In this document: piece by piece, positions 49,186 to 54,849 of the stretch
Position numbering within the stretch: the first letter of the stretch is position 1
Layout of the letters: each line of letters begins with the position of its first letter
Origin: Pirellula sp.
GTDB lineage: Bacteria; Planctomycetota; Planctomycetia; Pirellulales; Lacipirellulaceae
Reading direction: 5' to 3'
Assembly (NCBI GenBank): GCA_013822725.1
Contig: PNKX01000030.1
Span: forward strand, 1-54,849
Length of the DNA stretch: 54,849 nucleotides
Notes under the pieces: model-generated
What the model saw: the letters and a program-made list of their open reading frames with translations, nothing else
Told to the model about the DNA's origin: nothing
Database searches by the model: none
Program-made: the position numbers and the translations under genes

Positions 49186-50301
49186 ATGAAAATTTCCTGC
49201 GATCGCGAGCAACTCCTGCAAGCCTTCCAGACGGTCGCCGCCGTCGCCCCGAGCCGCAGTCCCAAACCGATCCTGCAAAACGTCAAACTCGACGTGACCG
49301 AAGATGGCGCCTCGCTTACGGCGACCGACCTCGAAGTCGGGATCCGTCACGCCGTCGGCGGCGTCGACGTGCAGGCTCCCGGTTCGGTGGTGTTGCCGGT
49401 GACGCGGTTCGGTTCGATCCTGCGTGAGTCGGCCGATCAAACGATTCACATCGAATCGGACGGCAACGGCGCCACCATCCGCGGCGAGCGGAGCCGCTTC
49501 CAACTCCCCGCCGAAAACCCGGCCGAGTTCCCCCCCGTCGGCGGCTTCGAAGAGACGAGCTACTTCGAAGTCCCGGCCCGCCTGCTTCGCGAGTTGATCC
49601 GCCGCACCGTCTTCGCCACCGACAACGAAAGCAGCCGTTACGCCCTCGGCGGCGTGAAGCTGGAGTTCGACGCGGACATGATCACGGCCATCGGCACCGA
49701 TGGTCGCCGCCTTGCCAAGATGGTCGGCCCCGTCACCAAACAGGGTGAACCGGCAGCCGTCCAGCAGAACACGATCGTCCCGACCCGCGCGATGCAATTG
49801 ATCGAACGGGCCATCGCCCCGACCGACACCGAAGTGCAACTTGCCATTCGCGGCAGCGAATTCATCGTCCACAGCCCACGAGCGACGATCTCGGCCCGGC
49901 TGCTCGAAGGCCGCTTCCCCGAATGGCGGAAGGTCTTCCCCGAGCGCGGCGTCGGCCAGCAGATCGAACTCGCCGCCGGCCCGACGCACGCGGCGGTTCG
50001 CCAGGCGGCGATCGTCACCAGCGAAGAGAGCCGCGGCATCGATTTCACGTTTGGCGACGGTTCGCTGGTGCTCGCCGGCAAAGCGGCCGAGGTCGGCCAG
50101 TCGCGGGTCGAACTACCGATCGGCTACGACGGGCCGGAGATCACGATCACGCTTGATCCGCGGTTCGTGATCGATTTCCTGAAGGTCCTCGATAGCGACA
50201 AGACGTTTACCCTGGAACTGAAAGATGGCGAAAGCGCGGCCGTCTGCAGCACTGAAGACGGTTACGGTTATGTGATCATGCCGCTGGCGCGCGATCGGTA
50301 A
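49186..50301 (+). CDS. dnaN: DNA polymerase III sliding clamp (beta subunit)
   Basis: 371 residues from ATG 49186 (MKISCDREQLLQAFQTVAAV); an upstream in-frame start at 49126 is not family-like. The ring-forming clamp tethers polymerase III to DNA. Three repeated domains are visible: ILQNVKLDVTEDGASLTATDLEVGI, FATDNESSRYALGGVKLEFDADMITAIGTDGRRLAK (the usual hallmark), and the C-terminal ending DGYGYVIMPLARDR (MPL-R hydrophobic end). Gene order dnaA-oriC-dnaN fits the origin. Confidence 0.97.
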   Translation: MKISCDREQLLQAFQTVAAVAPSRSPKPILQNVKLDVTEDGASLTATDLEVGIRHAVGGVDVQAPGSVVLPVTRFGSILRESADQTIHIESDGNGATIRGERSRFQLPAENPAEFPPVGGFEETSYFEVPARLLRELIRRTVFATDNESSRYALGGVKLEFDADMITAIGTDGRRLAKMVGPVTKQGEPAAVQQNTIVPTRAMQLIERAIAPTDTEVQLAIRGSEFIVHSPRATISARLLEGRFPEWRKVFPERGVGQQIELAAGPTHAAVRQAAIVTSEESRGIDFTFGDGSLVLAGKAAEVGQSRVELPIGYDGPEITITLDPRFVIDFLKVLDSDKTFTLELKDGESAAVCSTEDGYGYVIMPLARDR

Positions 50302-50308
50302 GGATTTC

Positions 50309-50503
50309 GTGTTTAGAGAATACGAAACATTTGCGCTGACGCAGGAATTGCCAGGCGTTCCCAACGGAACTGTTGGCGTTGTTTTGATGGTATTCGGCGG
50401 GACATCCTGTAGTTACGAAGTCGAGTTTCCCGACGGGCAAGGAAGCAACCTGGGAGATCAGATTACATACACCGTGACCGAAGATTACATGAAGCACATG
50501 TAA
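50309..50503 (+). CDS. DUF4926-like small protein
   Basis: 64 residues from GTG 50309, with AAGGA 4 nt upstream, 7 bp after dnaN. Pattern YETFALTQELP..PNGTVGVVLMVF....CSYEVEFPDGQG resembles DUF4926 proteins (short beta-barrel, LPe.gl..GdvGtVV..y....yEVEF.d). Such proteins are mostly of unknown role, often found singly. Its placement between dnaN and a DciA-like gene is unusual and may be a recent insertion. Confidence 0.65.
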   Translation: MFREYETFALTQELPGVPNGTVGVVLMVFGGTSCSYEVEFPDGQGSNLGDQITYTVTEDYMKHM

Positions 50504-50522
50504 CGATTCATTGAGAAGAACG

Positions 50523-50906
50523 TTGAAAATTCCACCCACCGAACCACATCCCGACGATTGGGCCAACCTGGAGCGACGCGCTCAGTCGCACCAGCGCTGG
50601 TACTACGGCCAGCAGCCCAAAAAAATCGCCGAGGTGATGTCGCAGTTGGTCCAGCGTCGCGGCTACGCCCAGGTCCGCACGCTTGGCGAGTGGAACGACG
50701 CCTGGCAAGCCGCCGCCGGCGACGCGTTCGTCGCGGTGACCGAGGTCGGCCAACTCCGCCGCGGCGTGCTCGAAGTGACGGCCGCCAACTCGCTCGTGAT
50801 GCAAGAACTCGGCTTCGAAAAAGAACGAATCCTCCAAGAACTACAAACCGCCCGCCCCGACGCCGGACTCAAGCAATTGCGATTCCGCGTTGGCAAAATC
50901 GGGTGA
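50523..50906 (+). CDS. dciA: DciA-like (DUF721) helicase-loader protein
   Basis: 127 residues from TTG 50523 (GAGAAG 5 nt before); TTG 50511 is an alternative. The DUF721 core is visible: IAEVMSQLVQRRGYAQVRTL, EWNDAWQAAAGDAFVAVTEVGQLRRGVLEVTAANSLVMQELGF and LKQLRFRVGKI. DciA loads the replicative helicase DnaB in bacteria without DnaC/DnaI, which suits its position in the origin cluster between dnaN and gyrB. Confidence 0.85.
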   Translation: MKIPPTEPHPDDWANLERRAQSHQRWYYGQQPKKIAEVMSQLVQRRGYAQVRTLGEWNDAWQAAAGDAFVAVTEVGQLRRGVLEVTAANSLVMQELGFEKERILQELQTARPDAGLKQLRFRVGKIG

Positions 50907-50927
50907 CCAGTATTTGAATTGAATTTG

Positions 50928-51088
50928 TCTCTCGCAAAGGCGCGAAGACGCAAAGAGAAGCGCAAAGAAGACAAGAGGAAAATAGTAATTGACGGGTAAT
51001 TGAAAGTCTTGCCTTCACCAGCAAGTTCTTTCCAACTTTCCCCGCATTCTTTGCGTTCCCTTTGCGCCTTAGCGTCTTTGCGAGAGAA
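50928..51088. repeat. Imperfect inverted repeat of CTCGCAAAGACGC units
   Basis: CTCTCGCAAAGGCGCGAAGA (50928-50970 region) faces CTTAGCGTCTTTGCGAGAG (51046-51088). This is the common bacterial CGCAAAGACGC repeat type, here filling the dciA-gyrB gap. Confidence 0.75.
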
Positions 51089-51112
51089 AACAAAAACCGC
51101 AAGCAGTAAAAA

Positions 51113-53695
51113 ATGTCCGACGCAGAAAACCCAGAAATCCCCGAAGAAAAGAAGCTCCGCTCCACCCTGCAAGACGGCAACGCCGACTACGGCGCGAAGG
51201 ACCTTGAGCATCTCAGCGATCTTGAGCACGTCCGCAAGCGCCCCGGCATGTACATCGGCGATACGTTCCTCCGCGGGCTTCACCACCTCGTTTACGAAGT
51301 CGTCGACAACTCGATCGACGAGGCGATGGCCGGCCACGCGACCACCGTCACGGTGATGGTCAACGCCGACGGCTCCGTCACGGTCGAGGACGACGGCCGC
51401 GGCATCCCCGTCGAGCGCCACGCCCAGCTCTCCGAAGAGATGGACCGCGAAGTCACCACGCTCGAAGGGGTGATGACCGTCCTCAAATTCGGCGGCAAGT
51501 TCGAAAAAGGCGCTTACCAAACCTCCGGCGGCCTCCACGGCGTCGGCGTCACCGTCGTCAACTTCCTTAGCGAGTGGGCCGACGTCGAAGTTTATCGCGA
51601 CGGCCACGTCTACCATCAGGAATACCAGCGCGGCGTCCCCGCCGGCGAAGTCCGCCGCGTCGGCTCAACTACCAAACGCGGCACGAAGACCACCTTCAAG
51701 CCCGATCCCCAAATCTTCCCGCAGACGAAGTACGTCTATGCCACGCTCGTGAAGCGGCTGCAGGAACTCGCGTTCCTCAACGCCGGCGTCCGCGTCGCCA
51801 TCAGCGACGCCCGCAACGGCGAAAGCGAAACCTTCCTCTACGAAGACGGCATTCGCGAATACGTCAAATACCTCAACCGCGCCAGCGAGGTCGTCCACCC
51901 CGACATTCTCTTCCTCGACGAACAGTCCGAGGGCGTCGGCATGCAGATCGCCTTCCAATACTCGGGCGAGTACACCGAAAACGTCCACACCTACGTCAAC
52001 AACATCAACACCACCGAAGGCGGCACCCATCTCTCCGGGTTCCGCAGCGCGCTCACCCGCTCGCTGAACAACTACGGCAAGAAGGAGAACATGTTCAAGG
52101 ACCTCGTCCCCACGGGCGAAGACGTCCGCGAAGGTCTCACCGCCGTCATCAGCGTCCGCGTCCCGCATCCGCAGTTCGAAGGCCAAACGAAGACCAAGCT
52201 CGGCAACAGCGAAGTCGAGGGAATCGTTAACTCGATCCTCGGCGAGTACCTCACGAAGTATCTCGAAGAGAATCCCCGCACCGCCAAAGCGATGGTGAAG
52301 AAGGGGATCCTCGCCGCCGAGGCCCGCGAGTCAGCCCGCAAGGCCCGCCAACTCGTCCGCGACCGCAAAGGCGTCTTCGGCGGCGGCGGCCTCCCCGGCA
52401 AGCTCCGCGACTGCTCCAGCAAAGACGTCGACAAGTGCGAACTCTACCTCGTGGAAGGCGACTCGGCCGGCGGCTCGGCCGAAGGCGGCCGCTTGCGCGA
52501 GTACCAGGCGATCCTGCCGCTCCGCGGCAAAATCATCAACGCCTACAAGTCGCGCGAAGACAAAGTTCTCGCCAGCGAAGAAATTCGCAACATGATCTCC
52601 GCCGTCGGCATCGGCATCGGCCCCGATCAAGACCTCAGCAAGCGTCGCTACGGCCGGATCATCATCATGACCGACGCCGACGTCGACGGTTCGCACATCC
52701 GCACGCTGCTGCTCACCTTCTTCTACCGCCAGATGTACGACCTCGTGGCAAAGGGCCACGTCTACGTCGCCCAACCCCCGCTCTTCCGCGTCATCCGCGG
52801 CAAGAAGGACGCCTACTACGTCCAGACCGAAGAGGAGATGAAGACCCAACTCCTCGAACTCGGCCTCGGCGACAGCATTTTCGACCCCGGCGACGGCAAC
52901 ATCGTTGAAGGCGAACGGATGACCAAACTCGTCCGCACGCTCGCCGCGATGGAAGAAGCGATCATCGCCCTGGAACGCCGCGGCATCAGCCTCCGCATTC
53001 ACTCGGAACGCCAAGACCTCGTCAGCGGCAAGCTTCCGACGGTCCATGTGTTCCTCGGTTTTGAGGAACACTGGTTCGTCGACATGGCGCAGATGCATGC
53101 GTTCATCGCCGAGAAGGAAAAGGAACTCGGCCACGAGCTCCGCGTCGACTCCGCCCCCGTCGTCACCGCGAAGCTCAGCGATCTCGACGCCCAAGACGAA
53201 GCGAGCCGGGGGGTTCATCCCCCCGGTACCGCTCCCGCCATCATCGAACCCGAAGAACAAGGCCCCCGCCTCCGCATCGTCGAACTCCACGAAGTCCGCA
53301 CGATCAACAACATGCTGAGCGACCTGAAGGAGCTCGGCTTCACGATCGAAGCCCTCATCCCGCAAGAACGGACCGGCGAAGAGGGAAGCCGCTACAACGT
53401 CCGCCGCGGCGAAAACGAAACAGGCCTCGAAGACCTCCGCGGCCTCCCCGCCGCCATCCGCGAAGCCGGCCAAAAGGGCCTGACGGTCACCCGGTTCAAG
53501 GGCCTCGGCGAAATGAACGCGGAAGAGCTCCGCGAAACGACGCTCGACCCCGCCAACCGCACGCTCCTGAAGGTCAGCATGGAAGACGCCGGCGCCGCCG
53601 ACGAACTCTTCCGCGTGCTGATGGGCGACAACGTGGAGCCGCGGCGGGAGTTTATCCAGAAGCACGCGCTGGATGTGCGGAATTTGGATGTGTAG
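51113..53695 (+). CDS. gyrB: DNA gyrase subunit B with an inserted palindrome loop
   Basis: 860 residues; usual 800-ish or slightly more. GHKL ATPase: LEHVRKRPGMYIGDTF, EVVDNSIDEAMAGHA, VTVEDDGRGIPVE, GGLHGVGVTVVNFLSEW. Transducer: QFEGQTKTKLGNSEVEGIV. TOPRIM: ELYLVEGDSAGGSAEGGR and IIIMTDADVDGSHIRTLLLTFFYRQM. C-terminal end: RFKGLGEMNAEELRETTLDP and FIQKHALDVRNLDV. A palindrome (53202-53226) codes ASRGVHPPGTA at about residues 697-706, in the part between TOPRIM and the C-terminal block where gyrases vary. GyrA is not in the window. With GyrA it introduces negative supercoils. Confidence 0.97.
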   Translation: MSDAENPEIPEEKKLRSTLQDGNADYGAKDLEHLSDLEHVRKRPGMYIGDTFLRGLHHLVYEVVDNSIDEAMAGHATTVTVMVNADGSVTVEDDGRGIPVERHAQLSEEMDREVTTLEGVMTVLKFGGKFEKGAYQTSGGLHGVGVTVVNFLSEWADVEVYRDGHVYHQEYQRGVPAGEVRRVGSTTKRGTKTTFKPDPQIFPQTKYVYATLVKRLQELAFLNAGVRVAISDARNGESETFLYEDGIREYVKYLNRASEVVHPDILFLDEQSEGVGMQIAFQYSGEYTENVHTYVNNINTTEGGTHLSGFRSALTRSLNNYGKKENMFKDLVPTGEDVREGLTAVISVRVPHPQFEGQTKTKLGNSEVEGIVNSILGEYLTKYLEENPRTAKAMVKKGILAAEARESARKARQLVRDRKGVFGGGGLPGKLRDCSSKDVDKCELYLVEGDSAGGSAEGGRLREYQAILPLRGKIINAYKSREDKVLASEEIRNMISAVGIGIGPDQDLSKRRYGRIIIMTDADVDGSHIRTLLLTFFYRQMYDLVAKGHVYVAQPPLFRVIRGKKDAYYVQTEEEMKTQLLELGLGDSIFDPGDGNIVEGERMTKLVRTLAAMEEAIIALERRGISLRIHSERQDLVSGKLPTVHVFLGFEEHWFVDMAQMHAFIAEKEKELGHELRVDSAPVVTAKLSDLDAQDEASRGVHPPGTAPAIIEPEEQGPRLRIVELHEVRTINNMLSDLKELGFTIEALIPQERTGEEGSRYNVRRGENETGLEDLRGLPAAIREAGQKGLTVTRFKGLGEMNAEELRETTLDPANRTLLKVSMEDAGAADELFRVLMGDNVEPRREFIQKHALDVRNLDV
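53202..53226. repeat. TTCAT-loop palindrome inside gyrB
   Basis: CGAGCC flank, GGGGGG, loop TTCAT, CCCCCC, GG, identical in core to the copy at 45917-45941. In frame, coding SRGVHPPGT. Confidence 0.92.
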
Positions 53696-53766
53696 TGCAT
53701 TGAACCCATGCAAGGCGTAGGTCTGAGGCGATAACGCCTATTAAAGACAGTATAGTCCGAAAAATA

Positions 53767-54606
53767 ATGTCGCGACTTCCCCAACAGCAAATTGAAGTTC
53801 GTCTTGCGACTTGGTTTGGCGAGCGACACATGCCGGACATTCTTCCAGTGCAGTCGCTAAGTACGTTTGCCGTCAATCAAATACTCAATTCAAAGTCTCC
53901 TGACGTAATCGCAACGATTGCAACGAAAAACGTCGGTATTGAATTGACTGCATATCACGATGACAGCCTCAAGGATTCATGGGGTGCCGTGGTGCCCATG
54001 ATTCGAGAGGCTGTACGACGTTGTGATGCTTCGTTTCCAAGCTTGCGGGGACTTCTCATTGGATACAGGCCTAACCTAAACAAGCTTCCGCCAAAAAAAC
54101 ATGATGTTGAGGAATTCGCGAATCAGCTACTGGATGCGGTAGTTACCAATCATCCTACGGCTCTATTTTCGACCGGTTCATACCGTTCTATTACGATACG
54201 AGGTCCGTTCGATCGATGGAAACTCCTCCATGAGCACATACAAACAATAAGCGTGACGATACCTGCGCAATCTCTCGATATGCCAGTGGACGCGACAACG
54301 GGCTTTGCAATGGGTTATGGCACCAACATTGATGTCTTGGCCCAGATAATTGAGAAGAAGACCTCGCGTTTCGGTATGTCATATACGAATGGCATCCATG
54401 ATAATTGGCTTCTCATACATGCCGCAGGTTATCCAGAATCGAGTTTCATCACGCCTTTGCAGCAAGATGAAATTGAGAGACTTCTAGCATCCGAGGCTAG
54501 GGTGAAAGCAGTTTCATCACCCTACTCGAAGGTTATCCTTTGGGACTATATTCACGGAGGATATGTCGATCTTGTGACTGGAGAATACGTCGCATTCGAG
54601 CTATGA
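53767..54606 (+). CDS. AT-rich orphan protein of unknown function
   Basis: 279 residues from ATG 53767. Codons are much richer in A/T than in gyrB (for example ATTGAATTGACTGCATAT), suggesting recent transfer, like the deaminase at the other end of the window. The N-terminus has QIEVRLATWFGERHMPD, then SPDVIATIATKNVGIELTAYHDDSLKD. The D...(15)..IELT pattern is faintly like a PD-(D/E)xK nuclease core, but Lys is not obvious, so I do not claim it. The rest (GSYRSITIRGPFDRWKLL; NGIHDNWLLIHAAGYPESSF; VILWDYIHGGYVDLVTGEYV) shows no named domain. Flanked on the right by palindrome elements. Confidence 0.6.
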   Translation: MSRLPQQQIEVRLATWFGERHMPDILPVQSLSTFAVNQILNSKSPDVIATIATKNVGIELTAYHDDSLKDSWGAVVPMIREAVRRCDASFPSLRGLLIGYRPNLNKLPPKKHDVEEFANQLLDAVVTNHPTALFSTGSYRSITIRGPFDRWKLLHEHIQTISVTIPAQSLDMPVDATTGFAMGYGTNIDVLAQIIEKKTSRFGMSYTNGIHDNWLLIHAAGYPESSFITPLQQDEIERLLASEARVKAVSSPYSKVILWDYIHGGYVDLVTGEYVAFEL

Positions 54607-54662
54607 ATTCACCAAGGTAACCGTCGCCGCCTGCCACAACGAACACCAGCCTTGATCCATGG

Positions 54663-54750
54663 CAGCCCCGGGCTCCGCCCGGGGGTCGTTCTCCGTTACG
54701 AAATAGTTGGCCCATGCGCGCTGCAACCCCCCGGCGGAGCCGGGGGCTGA
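54663..54750. repeat. CCCCTGG inverted-pair element (copy 3)
   Basis: CAGCCCCGGG-CTCCG-CCCGGGGG faces CCCCCCGG-CGGAG-CCGGGGG. The same loop bases CTCCG/CGGAG are kept while the stem changed to CCCCGGG/CCCGGGG, again compensated. Confidence 0.8.
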
Positions 54751-54791
54751 ACCGCCGCCGTCGGCGGTAAACGAAACGGCGTCGCCCTATG

Positions 54792-54849
54792 CAGCCCCTG
54801 GCTCCGCCAGGGGTCGCGCACCATGCCGATGGAACGTCGCCCCTACTGC
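54792..54849. repeat. CCCCTGG inverted-pair element (copy 4, cut by window edge)
   Basis: CAGCCCCTGG-CTCCG-CCAGGGG and CACCATGCCGATGG, matching the left half of copies 1-3; the right half lies beyond the window. Confidence 0.75.

Noticed and set aside
52331..53713. 460-codon minus-strand frame opposite gyrB
   Set aside because: Antisense of gyrB, with Phe/Ala/Asp/Val bias and no motifs.
53767..54606. Restriction-type PD-(D/E)xK nuclease
   Set aside because: Only a weak D...IELT resemblance; the catalytic Lys is not evident, so no function is assigned.

Overview
The window is a high-GC bacterial chromosome segment that I read as a planctomycete of the Pirellulales/Lacipirellula type. This is inferred from the protein style, not from a database search. 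The pointers are a PEP-CTERM secreted protein, an ECF sigma factor with a very long membrane/coiled-coil C-terminal extension, a second sigma factor preceded by helix-turn-helix modules, IS200-like Y1 transposases with palindrome families, and poor Shine-Dalgarno use. The right third carries dnaA, a probable oriC, dnaN, a DUF4926-like gene, a DciA-like gene and gyrB, so the window spans a replication-origin neighbourhood.

Layout. 1-1151 (minus strand, cut by the window edge) is a relatively AT-rich anti-phage dCTP/dCMP deaminase of the AvcD/DcdV type with a foldable leader. 1152-5000 holds palindromes, broken membrane and PEP-CTERM genes, mug and a small membrane protein. 5028-9800 holds carB, a DUF104-like/PIN toxin-antitoxin pair and a SMI1/KNR4 protein. 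9795-10986 holds a strong promoter and a candidate structured RNA ending in a U-tract. 10987-15919 is a Kdo/LPS cluster (kdsD, kdsC and a 1018-residue LptC/LptA-like protein). 15942-22374 holds a degenerate esterase, a GT4 glycosyltransferase, glgC, a complete Y1-transposase element and a sugar-binding lipoprotein-like protein. 22486-36294 holds a secreted protein, the HTH-sigma70 fusion, a three-gene redox/hybrid-kinase/HD-GYP operon, a secreted hydrolase, the ECF fusion and tandem small membrane proteins. 36594-44014 holds argH, a HEAT-repeat protein, a sigma54 activator, a HemX-like cytochrome c assembly protein and hemA. 44194-47585 holds an Asp/Glu-rich protein, scpB, an anchored protein and a cysteine desulfurase. 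47716-53695 is the origin region. 53767-54606 is an AT-rich orphan gene.

The most unusual content is the palindromic DNA. At least five families recur, with stem sequences that change in a compensating way around fixed loops. One family is arranged as two approximately 158-bp inverted arms around a Y1 (RAYT-like) transposase at 20217-21109. A 195-bp copy without the transposase and with an almost exact dyad lies downstream of argH at 38015-38210. Another family with loop TTCAT/ATGAA sits between genes, serves as an apparent terminator, and is also inserted in frame inside gyrB, a cysteine desulfurase (twice), the HemX-like gene (twice) and another gene. A third family lies inside dnaA between the AAA+ and DNA-binding domains. 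These elements seem to move into essential genes and be tolerated as short Gly/Pro-rich loops.

Limits: no searches were run. Residue positions are hand counts and are approximate where marked. Starts were chosen from RBS spacing and family N-termini where possible.
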